Of a stretch of 64,000 nt of DNA, positions 9,665-18,209 are shown piece by piece. Position 1 is the first letter of the stretch. Each line of letters begins with the position of its first letter. The DNA lies in NCBI RefSeq assembly GCF_009828585.1, contig NZ_WSRZ01000017.1, forward strand, positions 52,937 through 116,936, read 5' to 3'. The DNA is from Shewanella litoralis (GTDB lineage Bacteria > Pseudomonadota > Gammaproteobacteria > Enterobacterales > Shewanellaceae). The notes beneath the pieces were generated by a model, which saw only the letters and a program-made list of their open reading frames with translations, had not been told where the DNA came from and did not search any database. A program made the translations under genes and the position numbers.

Positions 9665-10159
9665 ATGAGCGATTCTAGAAGTGTAGCAGCGGTTGCTGCG
9701 GGTAAAGACGATGCAGTTTTACAATGGGTAACATTTAAGTTAGACCATGAAACCTATGGCATTAATGTAATGCAAGTTCAAGAAGTGTTGCGTTATACCG
9801 AAATAGCCCCTGTACCGGGCGCGCCTGATTACGTACTCGGTATTATTAATCTTCGTGGCAACGTTGTGACCGTGATTGACACGCGTTCACGTTTTGGTTT
9901 GCAGTCAGCTGAGCTTGATGATTCAACCCGTATTGTGATTATCGAAGCCGAAAAACAAGTGATTGGTATTTTGGTAGACAGTGTTGCAGAAGTGGTTTAC
10001 TTACGTCGCTCAGAAATTGATAATGCACCTAATGTGGGAACCGAAGAAAGCGCTAAGTTTATTCAAGGCGTGAGTAATCGTGATAATGAATTATTGATTT
10101 TAGTCGACCTAGATAAGTTATTGTCAGACGACGAGTGGGTTGAATTAACACAGCTTTAA
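9665..10159 (+). CDS. cheW: CheW, receptor-kinase coupling protein
   Basis: CheW links chemoreceptors to CheA in the array. The 164-residue protein is a single CheW domain with typical blocks: WVTFKLDHETYGINVMQVQEV, the loop VPGAPDYVLGIINLRG, VVTVIDTRSRFGL and IGILVDSVAEVV. It is the last gene of the operon before a terminator-like hairpin at about 10180-10206. Confidence 0.96.
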   Translation: MSDSRSVAAVAAGKDDAVLQWVTFKLDHETYGINVMQVQEVLRYTEIAPVPGAPDYVLGIINLRGNVVTVIDTRSRFGLQSAELDDSTRIVIIEAEKQVIGILVDSVAEVVYLRRSEIDNAPNVGTEESAKFIQGVSNRDNELLILVDLDKLLSDDEWVELTQL

Positions 10160-10177
10160 TTTTTAATTTGTAATCCT

Positions 10178-10207
10178 AAAGCCAACCATTGATTGTTGGC
10201 TTTTTAT
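10178..10207 (+). terminator. Rho-independent terminator after cheW
   Basis: The inverted repeat GCCAAC (10181-10186) and GTTGGC (10195-10200) with an 8-base loop is followed by a T run from 10201. It lies 20 bp after the cheW stop and likely ends the chemotaxis operon, although the next gene, 40 bp further on, may receive read-through. Confidence 0.8.
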
Positions 10208-10240
10208 TTTGCTTTTAGTAATTGCAATGTAGGTATGTTA

Positions 10241-10639
10241 ATGGGTGATGAATTGTTAATTGCTGCGCTAGTTTCTGTGGTTGCCTGCCTTGGCTTGGTG
10301 CTTTACTTACAAAAACAATCACGCAAATTAAAGACCAAAGTTGACGCATTAACCGTGCTGGTAAAAGAAAGTGATCGCCAACGCGAAGCGGTTAAACGTG
10401 AGTTACAAGAATTACGCAGCGGCACAATTGGTGTAGGCCGTCGAGTGGTTGAACTAGAAAAAAAGCTTGCTCAACAATCAGATATGATTGAAGAGTCCAG
10501 CCAACAAGACCCGCAAGCTAAGTTGTATTCTCGTGCCGTTAAAATGGTTGCACTAGGGGCGGGTATTGAAGAGTTAATTCAAGAATGTGAACTACCTAAA
10601 GCCGAAGCAGAACTCATTTTAAGATTGCATCGAAAGTAA
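10241..10639 (+). CDS. DUF2802 membrane-anchored coiled-coil protein
   Basis: The product has an N-terminal membrane helix (LIAALVSVVACLGLVLYLQ), a basic coiled coil, and a C-terminal helix-turn-helix-like segment (SRAVKMVALGAGIEELIQECELPKAEAELILRLH), the DUF2802 signature. Function is unknown; the family commonly follows cheW in Vibrio and Shewanella. I choose ATG 10241 because AGG lies 7 bp upstream. The longest frame begins at a TTG at 10193, within the terminator hairpin, and is unlikely. ATG 10235 is possible. Confidence 0.82.
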   Translation: MGDELLIAALVSVVACLGLVLYLQKQSRKLKTKVDALTVLVKESDRQREAVKRELQELRSGTIGVGRRVVELEKKLAQQSDMIEESSQQDPQAKLYSRAVKMVALGAGIEELIQECELPKAEAELILRLHRK

Positions 10640-10686
10640 TACTAATACGGATTCAGAGTCATTACTTATTAAAACGAAATAATATA

Positions 10687-10717
10687 AAAAAACGCCATCA
10701 AACTTGATGGCGTTTTT
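10687..10717. terminator. Bidirectional terminator
   Basis: A perfect stem AACGCCATCAA / TTGATGGCGTT with a two-base loop is flanked by an A run on the left and a T run on the right, so it can stop transcription from both sides. It separates the DUF2802 gene (+) from the methyltransferase gene (-). Confidence 0.9.
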
Positions 10718-10763
10718 GTTTTTACTGATAATTAGACTAACTAACATAGGCTAGAAGTCGCGC

Positions 10764-12125
10764 TTATTTTCGGCGCATTTTAGCAACGAACATACCGTCA
10801 CTGTCTGCCTGTTGCGGCCATACAGTGAGCATGTTGCATAACTCACCAGTAAAAGGATGGATAACAGGCAATAGTTCAAACTCATTGGTTTGTGCTAAAA
10901 AAGCTTCTACAACGTGTTCGTTCTCACTTGGTGACAGTGAACATGTGGCATAAACCAGCTGTCCGCCAGCTTTAACGGCAGCAGCACTGCGCGTTAAAAT
11001 ATCCAGCTGCAGCGCGCGCTTATCACTAACAGCACTAACATCGTCTAACCAGCGCATATCAGGGTTACGTCGCCAGGTACCTGTACAACTGCAAGGCGCA
11101 TCAACTAACACACCATCAAATATGCCTTCACTAACTGGTAAGGTATCAGATTTCCAAGGTGCGACACTAATGTTGTTAAAGCCGGCGCGTTTAGCTCGCT
11201 TACTCAGTTCTTCTAATGGTTTATTTCTGATATCGGATGCGGTAATCGTGCCAGTGCTTTTTGAGTTTTGTTGTAACATCAACGAGCGTAACTGTAAGGT
11301 TTTACCCCCTGCGCCACTGCATGCATCCCACCATATTTGATCAGCTCCTGGTTGACAGATTTGGCCAATCACTTGTGAAGCTAAATCCTGGATCTCGATA
11401 TGCCCTTGCTTGTAGCTGTCAACTTCATTGAGGTTAATGCTTTTATGACCCAGGCTAATGGCATCAGTAAAGTATTGGCTTGCAACTGCCTCTATACCCG
11501 CTTTGCTTAGTTGACTGATGGCCGTTGGCGTTTTGATGCTTTGCACGCGTGCCCAAATGGGGGGGCGAGTGGTCATTGCTTCAACGACGGCAAGTTGTTC
11601 TGATGGTGCAACAGGGCAAGTTTGCCAAAACCAGCTCGGCAATAAATCGCTAGGTTGGCAGTCTGCTAGCCCAGATAACGACTGAAACAGTGCCAGTTTA
11701 TCATTGAGACTGTTACTGTTCGCGGGAGGGTGTTCTGTTGTCGGCCATGCCGCTATGTTGTCCCATGCTTGAGTGATATCTTGCCAGGCATGTTGCTCAA
11801 GTGCTGCACATGCACTTAACTGTTTAAACCAGGTTACGTGTGGCTGCTCGCTTTGTAATTGGCTTAACCAGCCCCACCAACGGAACAGTGCAAATAAACT
11901 CTCGCGGATCACGCGTCTGTCTTTTGAACCATGCTTTTTGTGCTCACGAAAATATTGACCAATAATTCTATCGGCAGGCATTCTACTGTTCATCACCTGG
12001 TTAAACAGCATTTCAATGGTGGTGGCATAACTCAGCGCACGTTTTTGCGCGGGGGTAATAGCATCTATTACAACGCTGTCATTAAATACTGAAGGTAAGG
12101 GTTTAGCAGAACGTATTTGACTCAT
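10764..12125 (-). CDS. RsmB/RsmF-family RNA (cytosine-5) methyltransferase
   Basis: This is a SAM-dependent methyltransferase of the RsmB/NOP2 family, which puts a methyl group on C5 of cytosine in rRNA or tRNA. Motifs seen: the SAM site WDACSGAGGKTLQL, the PCxC motif VDAPCSCTGTWRR (about residue 343) and the second catalytic cysteine in ATCSLSPSENE (about 393). The N-terminal 150 residues are a helical region like the NusB-type part of RsmB homologues. I start at ATG 12125 (MSQIRSAKP), which has AGG 8 bp upstream; a longer frame to 12224 adds 33 residues with no such support. The exact RNA target cannot be read from sequence. It is a lone gene. Confidence 0.87.
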   Translation of the reverse strand: MSQIRSAKPLPSVFNDSVVIDAITPAQKRALSYATTIEMLFNQVMNSRMPADRIIGQYFREHKKHGSKDRRVIRESLFALFRWWGWLSQLQSEQPHVTWFKQLSACAALEQHAWQDITQAWDNIAAWPTTEHPPANSNSLNDKLALFQSLSGLADCQPSDLLPSWFWQTCPVAPSEQLAVVEAMTTRPPIWARVQSIKTPTAISQLSKAGIEAVASQYFTDAISLGHKSINLNEVDSYKQGHIEIQDLASQVIGQICQPGADQIWWDACSGAGGKTLQLRSLMLQQNSKSTGTITASDIRNKPLEELSKRAKRAGFNNISVAPWKSDTLPVSEGIFDGVLVDAPCSCTGTWRRNPDMRWLDDVSAVSDKRALQLDILTRSAAAVKAGGQLVYATCSLSPSENEHVVEAFLAQTNEFELLPVIHPFTGELCNMLTVWPQQADSDGMFVAKMRRK

Positions 12126-12275
12126 GAAATAACCTGATATGACTATAGCGCAACGGTGTTGGTGCAACTTAATGCAATATGGCGGTAGTTTACCATGTCT
12201 TGAGGCGAAAACAGCATAGGCCAACGGAGTTAGTTAGCCTTTACCGGCTTGAGTTTGCGTTTAGTGTATTAGATG

Positions 12276-12947
12276 TTAAAAGTCTAGCGACAACGCAAAG
12301 CACAAATAAGCCATTAATGAGCGAGTGTGCTCAAATTCTTTTGTACAAAACTCGACAAAGTCGTCACTGCATACTTGCTCAATCGATACCGGTTTTATGG
12401 CAATAAAGTCTTTACGTTTGAGTTCATCAATTAATGGATGTTGACTATCAAACCCTCGTGGAGGCCTCACCAGGCTATCACCAGTGAGTGTAAAACCAGC
12501 TTGAGTTAATGTGGCTAATGCTTTTTTATAGCCGTTTGGGTTTTCATCTATGCACTGTCTAATGGCATTTAATGCTTTGGCTTCTGGATGCCAAATGCCT
12601 GCAGCAATAAAGCATTCATCATTGGCGACATGCACATAAAACCCAGGTGCATGGACATCCTTTGCTTGAAAATGGCGAAACTGAATTCCCACATTGGTTT
12701 TATAAGGAGTTTTATCTTTGCTAAAGCGGCTATCGCGTTGCGGGCGCATTAAGCTGCCACCGACTTTTTTCGGCACCGCAGTAAAACGAGGCGATAATGC
12801 TAAAATCGACCCTTGCATCGCTTCGATATATTGCAGTGCCGGGGTTCTTACTTGATCTTCATAATCATTTTGATTGGCTTTAAACCACTCTCTATCGTTG
12901 TTGTTGGCCAGCTGATGTAAAAAATCAAAACTTTGTAGGCTAAACAT
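12276..12947 (-). CDS. DUF2461 family protein
   Basis: The 223-residue protein matches DUF2461 (TIGR02453) in its typical blocks: LHQLANNNDREWFKANQNDYE near the N terminus, then GGSLMRPQRDSRFSKDKTPYKTNVGIQFRH and GFYVHVANDECFIAAGIWHPE. It is cytoplasmic with no signal peptide. The biochemical role of the family is not established. The ATG at 12947 has AAAGG about 8 bp upstream. It lies upstream of, and in the same direction as, the methyltransferase gene with a 150-bp gap, so cotranscription is possible but not shown. Confidence 0.85.
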   Translation of the reverse strand: MFSLQSFDFLHQLANNNDREWFKANQNDYEDQVRTPALQYIEAMQGSILALSPRFTAVPKKVGGSLMRPQRDSRFSKDKTPYKTNVGIQFRHFQAKDVHAPGFYVHVANDECFIAAGIWHPEAKALNAIRQCIDENPNGYKKALATLTQAGFTLTGDSLVRPPRGFDSQHPLIDELKRKDFIAIKPVSIEQVCSDDFVEFCTKEFEHTRSLMAYLCFALSLDF

Positions 12948-13555
12948 AACAATACCTTTTAAACGGATTTACCTAAATAGAAACTCAACCATCATAATCA
13001 ATGTGACAGACGAGTGAAACCAAGATCAAATGTCGAGGTCATAATTAAACCATTTAAGGGTGAGTGATATTTCACCTTTTTAAATTTTTCTTAGTAAATT
13101 TAAGGTGATTATCTCAAGTTAATGTGTGTTTTTGGTTATTTTATTGTCAAGTCTGAACGATGTAACTTACTGAGTTGATGTTTTATTTTTTCTAAACATT
13201 AATGTTAGTTTGATATAAATAAAGCGTTAGTGTTAAAATTGATTCAAAGGTTGTTTTATCCCAGTCTTGTTGTTTTTATTTGTCGTATTGCATCTTGTTA
13301 ACTCTTTCCTAATTTGTATTCATTCATAATGACTCATCCATCCGCTGGATTAACATGTTAATGTAATGAGTACGACTTGCTGAGGTTAAAAATCAGTCAG
13401 TCTTTAGTCAATCAGTTGGTAAGAATATATTGAACGATGTCACATTGATGGCAACAAAGTCACAGATTGACGATAGAACAGTACATAATCATACATAGAT
13501 TTTATTGATAGATTACACTTTGGAATGAAAATTCCTCTACAAGAAAGGATTGACC
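12948..13555. other. AT-rich intergenic region between divergent genes
   Basis: No credible gene is visible. The stretch is AT-rich and separates the DUF2461 gene (-) from the protease/rimK operon (+), so it must hold both promoters. A short imperfect hairpin GGTGA / TCACC near 13060-13082 is followed by five Ts. A TTGACG at 13467-13472 could be a -35 box, but no well-spaced -10 box accompanies it, so I do not call a promoter. Confidence 0.5.
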
Positions 13556-13987
13556 ATGACTGAACACTCCCTCGGTATTGTGGGTTGGCGAGAGTGGGGC
13601 ACTTTTCCTGAAATTGGCAACGAAAGAGTCAAAATCAAAGTGGATACTGGCGCAAAAACGTCCTGTTTACATGCGTTTAAAATTAAACCGTTTCAAAAAA
13701 ATAAACAAAAGTGGGTCCGAGTCTGGCTTCATCCAGAGCAAGAGTCAGACCGTGAAGTAGTGTGCGAATTCCCTGTATTTGATCGTCGAGCTGTGAGTGA
13801 CTCTGGCGGACATGTGACTAACCGCTACGTGATAAATACGCCGATTATTATCGGCGACCAACAATTTGACATCGAACTGACCTTAACAAACAGAGATAAC
13901 ATGAAATTTAGAATGTTACTTGGTAGGCGCGCATTAGAAGGGCGTTTTTTGGTTAATTCAGCAGAATCGTTTTTAGCAGGAGAATAG
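13556..13987 (+). CDS. RimB-like ATP-dependent zinc protease family (retropepsin-like)
   Basis: The 143-residue protein matches the small PF05618 family: [15 protein letters not shown], then [12 protein letters not shown] (the retropepsin-like Asp-Thr-Gly-Ala motif) and [17 protein letters not shown]. In Pseudomonas a member called RimB trims the glutamate tail that RimK adds to ribosomal protein S6. It starts at ATG 13556 with AAAGGA 7 bp upstream; a TTG at 13550 is not needed. It lies 4 bp before rimK, which supports a linked function. Confidence 0.85.
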   Translation: MTEHSLGIVGWREWGTFPEIGNERVKIKVDTGAKTSCLHAFKIKPFQKNKQKWVRVWLHPEQESDREVVCEFPVFDRRAVSDSGGHVTNRYVINTPIIIGDQQFDIELTLTNRDNMKFRMLLGRRALEGRFLVNSAESFLAGE

Positions 13988-13991
13988 CAAA

Positions 13992-14897
13992 ATGCAAATC
14001 GCCATTATGTCGAGAAACCGCAATCTTTACTCGACAAGTCGTCTTAAAGAAGCCGCCGAAGCTCGTGGTCATACAATTAAAATTGTTGATCCATTAAAGT
14101 GTTATATGAACATTAATATGAATGCACCTAGCATCCATGTTCGTGGCGAAGAGTTGCCAAAATTTGATGCGGTTATTCCGCGTATTGGTGCTTCAGTGAC
14201 TTTTTACGGCACCGCTGTTTTACGTCAGTTTGAAATGATGGGTACTCATCCATTAAATGAGTCTGTGGCTATTACACGTTCACGCGATAAACTGCGTTCT
14301 TTGCAACTTTTATCTCGCAAAAGTATTGGTTTACCTGTTACAGGCTTTGCTAACCAACCTGCTGACGTACCCGATTTACTCGACATGGTCGGCGGCGCAC
14401 CTTGCGTGATTAAGTTACTTGAGGGAACTCAAGGCATTGGTGTTGTGCTTGCCGAAACACGTAAAGCTGCTGAATCGGTTATCGAAGCCTTTATGGGCTT
14501 AAAAGCCAACATTATGGTGCAAGAATACATCGCTGAAGCTGGCGGTGCAGATATTCGTTGTTTTGTGATTGGCGACAAAGTGATTGCCGCCATGAAACGC
14601 CAGGCATTACCGGGCGAGTTCCGCTCTAATTTACACCGTGGTGGTTCGGCGAGCATTGTTAAATTAACCCCAGAAGAGCGCTCTACGGCACTTCGTGCGG
14701 CTAAAACAATGGGCCTAAACGTTGCTGGTGTAGATATTTTACGTTCTAAGCACGGTCCATTGGTGATGGAAGTGAACTCATCGCCTGGCCTTGAAGGCAT
14801 CGAAAAAGCCACTGGCATTGATGTGGCAGAAAAAATTATTCAATTTATTGAAAAAAATGTGAAGCCTACTAGCTCGAAGACTAAAGGAGTCGGTTAA
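13992..14897 (+). CDS. rimK: RimK, ATP-grasp glutamate ligase acting on ribosomal protein S6
   Basis: RimK adds glutamate residues to the C terminus of ribosomal protein S6 and can make poly-glutamate. The 301-residue protein shows the ATP-grasp plan: an N-terminal Rossmann-like part ([30 protein letters not shown]), the nucleotide loop [10 protein letters not shown], the hinge [20 protein letters not shown], and the metal site [25 protein letters not shown]. The length is normal. It shares one base with the next gene (TAATG), a sign of translational coupling. Confidence 0.95.
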   Translation: MQIAIMSRNRNLYSTSRLKEAAEARGHTIKIVDPLKCYMNINMNAPSIHVRGEELPKFDAVIPRIGASVTFYGTAVLRQFEMMGTHPLNESVAITRSRDKLRSLQLLSRKSIGLPVTGFANQPADVPDLLDMVGGAPCVIKLLEGTQGIGVVLAETRKAAESVIEAFMGLKANIMVQEYIAEAGGADIRCFVIGDKVIAAMKRQALPGEFRSNLHRGGSASIVKLTPEERSTALRAAKTMGLNVAGVDILRSKHGPLVMEVNSSPGLEGIEKATGIDVAEKIIQFIEKNVKPTSSKTKGVG

Positions 14898-15907
14898 TGG
14901 CAAAAAAGCACGAACCGTTTGTTATTGGTGATGTTAGCGTAGCGGCAGGTACACAGCTTAGTGTGAAACTGCCCGCAGCAAAACTGTATAACGATACGCC
15001 AATGGATTTGCATGTAGAAGTGTTTCACGGTACTAAACCGGGTCCCACTCTGTTAGTGTGCGCAGCTATCCATGGCGATGAGTTAAATGGCATTGAGATA
15101 TGTCGACGCTTGCTCGGTCGTGTGAATGCTAAAACCTTAACTGGCACCTTATTAGTGGTTCCGATTGTTAACGTATTTGGCTTTATTCAGCAATCGCGTT
15201 ACCTACCAGATCGCCGCGATTTAAATCGCTGCTTTCCGGGTAGCGCTAAAGGTGCCCTTGCCAGTCGTTTGGCGCACTTGTTTAGCAGCATGTTAGTTAA
15301 GCGTGCAACGCATATTGTCGATTTGCACACAGGTGCTATCCATCGCGAAAATTTGCCGCAAATTCGCTGTGATACCGATGATGAAACCATGCTTGCGATG
15401 GCCAATGCCTTTGGTGCGCCGGTGGTGATGTCATCAAAAGCACGCGAAGGCTCTATGCGTGGTTACGCCAACAGCCTTGATATTCCGTGTATTTTATACG
15501 AAGCGGGCGAGGCATTACGCTTCAGCGACATGTCGATTAAGTCAGGCCTTAATGGCGTGATTAATGTGATGCGCTGTATTGGCATGCTTAAAGGCAAAGT
15601 TAAAGCCACAACCAGTGTTAACGCCAGCCGCAGCTATTGGGTGCGCAGTGAAGCTGATGGCCTGGTTAACATTAAGCTAAAGCTGGGCGAGCGTGTATCA
15701 AAAGGTCAGGTATTGGCTAATATCGTTAACCCTTTAGGGGGCGAACCGTGTCCGCTATTAGCACCGTCTGATGGCATTATTATTGGTAACAGTAATATCC
15801 CGGTAACTAATGAAGGTGAAGCCTTGTTCCACATCGCCCAATTTAGTGGCGATGAGATTGAAATCATCAATGATAACCTGGATGATTTTATGCAGGAATA
15901 TGCATAG
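14897..15907 (+). CDS. Succinylglutamate desuccinylase/aspartoacylase-family zinc carboxypeptidase-like protein
   Basis: The protein has the M14-like AstE/ASPA fold: the zinc ligands His and Glu in IHGDELNGIE (residues about 57-66), the arginine motif DRRDLNRCFPG, and the third ligand in DLHTGA. The last 90 residues form a biotinyl-like beta domain (RSEADGLVNIKLKLGERVSKGQVLANI). The substrate is unknown. Coupling with rimK suggests it may cleave a glutamyl or N-acyl-glutamyl bond tied to the RimK modification; this is inference. It is the last gene before a strong terminator at 15952. Confidence 0.85.
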   Translation: MAKKHEPFVIGDVSVAAGTQLSVKLPAAKLYNDTPMDLHVEVFHGTKPGPTLLVCAAIHGDELNGIEICRRLLGRVNAKTLTGTLLVVPIVNVFGFIQQSRYLPDRRDLNRCFPGSAKGALASRLAHLFSSMLVKRATHIVDLHTGAIHRENLPQIRCDTDDETMLAMANAFGAPVVMSSKAREGSMRGYANSLDIPCILYEAGEALRFSDMSIKSGLNGVINVMRCIGMLKGKVKATTSVNASRSYWVRSEADGLVNIKLKLGERVSKGQVLANIVNPLGGEPCPLLAPSDGIIIGNSNIPVTNEGEALFHIAQFSGDEIEIINDNLDDFMQEYA

Positions 15908-15951
15908 CTCGACGAGTCACTCGTTTGACGAATTAACAGCTTGATTAGATT

Positions 15952-15989
15952 AAAAAATGGCGTGGAATCGTATTCCACGCCATTTTTTT
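15952..15989. terminator. Rho-independent terminator after the rimK operon
   Basis: The stem AAAAATGGCGTGGAAT / ATTCCACGCCATTTTT has a four-base loop and flanking A and T runs, so it can act in both directions. It lies 44 bp after the last gene of the operon. Confidence 0.92.
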
Positions 15990-16101
15990 ATTCTGTAGTT
16001 TATCCCCAGGTGATGTTTGAATCATATGTAATACCATGGTCATTGCCAAATAATATTAACGTTTATCGTTCGATAGGGCTGAGGTTTTAATTGTTATTTA
16101 T

Positions 16102-16129
16102 TTGACAAATTTCAAGTGGATACCATAAT
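16102..16129 (+). promoter_or_regulatory. Candidate sigma-70 promoter for the PAS chemoreceptor gene
   Basis: TTGACA at 16102-16107 is a perfect -35 box. CATAAT at 16124-16129 follows after 16 bp and matches five of six -10 bases. It lies about 180 bp upstream of the proposed start at 16307, leaving a long leader. This is based on sequence match only. Confidence 0.4.
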
Positions 16130-16306
16130 TAAACTTACAAAAAATATGGTTATGTGTTTTAACCGTTTAACGCTATATTATTCATCATTAATTAAGCTTT
16201 TTCTTATAATCTTTTGAACAGCTAGATTGCCGCTTTAGTTAGTGGTGTTAAAAATGTGCAAAAGATTAAACCTTCACTACTCTCTAAGACAAGGATGTCC
16301 GTGCCT

Positions 16307-17890
16307 ATGCGCAATAATCAACCCGTTACACAAAAACAATATCATTTTGATGATGATTTACGCCTCATTTCTGGTACCGATTTACGTGGTCATATCACCT
16401 ATTGCAATGATGCGTTTGTTGAGGTCAGTGGTTTTGATAAAAGCGAGTTGATTGGTAAACCGCATAACCTTGTGCGTCATCCAGATATGCCAAGTGATGT
16501 GTTTAAAGAAATGTGGGCATGCATTGCTGCGGGAAAAGTGTGGATGGGATTAGTCAAAAACAGACGTAAAAATGGCGACCACTATTGGGTAAGTGCATTT
16601 GTCACGCCTATTTTTGAACACAACAAAGTGGTGGGTTTTGAGTCTGTGCGTATCGTCGCATTACCCAGTGAAATCGCCCGTGCAGAAACGGCTTATACCC
16701 GGATTAGAAATAATAAATCACCTAAACCCCTAACTGCCAAGCTAAAACATCATGCTATTAAGCTGTTACCTTCGTGGTTACCCATGCTTGTTCTTAGTTT
16801 TGTGTTATTTGAGCTTTGGGGGAGTGGGGCCGGTGCTGTTGGTTTGTTGACATTGGTTATTTCGACAGCGTGGAGCGGCTATAAACAACAACAAGATTGG
16901 TTCGAAGTGGTTAAGCTTAACCCTAATTCATTTACCGACTTAACCGTTGCTGAAACGTATTTTGATGACTTTGGTGCGAAAGCACAGGCTAAATTAGCGC
17001 TAGGATGTGAAATTGCTCGTTGTCGTACAGCAATGACACGCATTGAAGATGCGGCTAAGTCATTAGATGGCATTGTTGAACACACTCAAATCGAAGCTGA
17101 ATCGTCTGCAAAAGCAGTTGCACATCAAAGCCTTGCTACGCAACAAATTGCGTCGGCCATTACGCAAATGTCGACGGCGATTCAAGAAGTTTCAACCAAT
17201 GTTGAACGCAATGCCGACAGCGCCAAAAATGCTTTAGACAACGTCAATGAAGGCGCAATGCTTGCTGATCAAGCAAAACATTCCATTGATGAACTCAATA
17301 TTTCAGTTGCTGATATTGCCACTACGGTGCGCGAATTATCTGCGTCGACAGTTGAGATTGGCCAAGCAGCGAGCTTGATTTCCAGTATTGCCGACCAAAC
17401 CAATCTACTTGCATTAAATGCAGCTATTGAAGCGGCTAGAGCAGGCGACCAGGGGCGCGGATTCAGTGTTGTTGCCGATGAAGTGCGTTCTTTAGCGGTA
17501 AAAACACGTGAGTCGACAGACAAAATTCACGGCATTGTCAATGTGCTAACCAAACGAGCTGAGAATGCGGTGCAAGTGTCGGTTAAAGGCGAGCAAGCTG
17601 CAATGAATGGTGTAGATATTGTTGATAAAACCCGCAATGCTTTAGCTTCGATTAATCAATCTGTTCAACAGATTACACAATTAACGTTAGACATGTCTGC
17701 CGCGGTTGAGCAACAAAGCGCAGTGGCGGAACACATTAATCAGCAAATTATCGATATTGCCGATTCTGCCGAAATTACCAAAGAGTCGTCACAAAAGTCA
17801 TTGCTTAATAGCAACGAGCTAGGGAAGTCTGTGTTAATGGTACGTTCGATTATTCGCCGTTTTGCAGTCGGGACCTTAGGTAAAAAATAA
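16307..17890 (+). CDS. PAS-domain methyl-accepting chemotaxis protein, Aer-like
   Basis: This is a chemoreceptor with an N-terminal cytoplasmic PAS domain (about residues 10-110: [49 protein letters not shown]), as in the aerotaxis sensor Aer, which senses redox through FAD. A hydrophobic hairpin (about 155-200) anchors it in the membrane without a periplasmic domain. The C-terminal signalling domain carries the conserved tip [25 protein letters not shown] prefer ATG 16307 (MRNNQPVTQ), but ATG 16295 and GTG 16256 are also in frame. A terminator follows at 17912. The ligand and FAD binding are inferred from family resemblance. Confidence 0.88.
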   Translation: MRNNQPVTQKQYHFDDDLRLISGTDLRGHITYCNDAFVEVSGFDKSELIGKPHNLVRHPDMPSDVFKEMWACIAAGKVWMGLVKNRRKNGDHYWVSAFVTPIFEHNKVVGFESVRIVALPSEIARAETAYTRIRNNKSPKPLTAKLKHHAIKLLPSWLPMLVLSFVLFELWGSGAGAVGLLTLVISTAWSGYKQQQDWFEVVKLNPNSFTDLTVAETYFDDFGAKAQAKLALGCEIARCRTAMTRIEDAAKSLDGIVEHTQIEAESSAKAVAHQSLATQQIASAITQMSTAIQEVSTNVERNADSAKNALDNVNEGAMLADQAKHSIDELNISVADIATTVRELSASTVEIGQAASLISSIADQTNLLALNAAIEAARAGDQGRGFSVVADEVRSLAVKTRESTDKIHGIVNVLTKRAENAVQVSVKGEQAAMNGVDIVDKTRNALASINQSVQQITQLTLDMSAAVEQQSAVAEHINQQIIDIADSAEITKESSQKSLLNSNELGKSVLMVRSIIRRFAVGTLGKK

Positions 17891-17911
17891 GATTTTAAGT
17901 TATTGAACGTT

Positions 17912-17946
17912 AAAAAAGGCCCGGCATTAATCTGTCGGGCCTTTTT
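17912..17946. terminator. Rho-independent terminator after the Aer-like gene
   Basis: The GC-rich stem AAAGGCCCG / CGGGCCTTT with a 12-base loop has an A run before it and a T run after it. It lies 22 bp downstream of the chemoreceptor stop codon. Confidence 0.9.
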
Positions 17947-18020
17947 ATTGTGGTTATTTTAGCCGGCTGCTTGTGGGTATTTGTTCATCAAAATACTGCC
18001 TTAAGAGCTTATTAATGCAG

Positions 18021-18188
18021 ACCGTCTACCGTCTACCGTCTACCGTCTACCGTCTACCGTCTACCGTCTACCGTCTACCGTCTACCGTCTACCGTATACC
18101 GTCTACCGTCTACCGTCTACCGTCTACCGTCTACCGTCTACCGTATACCGTCTACCGTTTACCATCTACTGACTGCCGCCTAGCATCT
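18021..18188. repeat. Heptanucleotide tandem repeat (ACCGTCT)n
   Basis: Twenty-four head-to-tail 7-bp units run from 18021 to 18188. Most of the first 21 are exactly ACCGTCT; units 11 and 18 are both ACCGTAT and units 20-24 decay progressively. The two identical variants lie 49 bp (seven units) apart, which suggests growth by duplication of a seven-unit block. The array lies between two convergent chemoreceptor genes, downstream of both. A reading frame through it gives only a repeated YRLPSTV peptide and is not a gene. Confidence 0.95.
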
Positions 18189-18209
18189 AACCCTCTAGCA
18201 CCTTGGTCA

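Noticed and set aside
13578-13760. A 60-codon frame inside the RimB-like gene
   Set aside because: It lies in another frame of a clearly recognised gene.
18021-18188. CRISPR array
   Set aside because: The repeats are 7 bp with no spacers; the 61.7-kb repeats also lack unique spacers.
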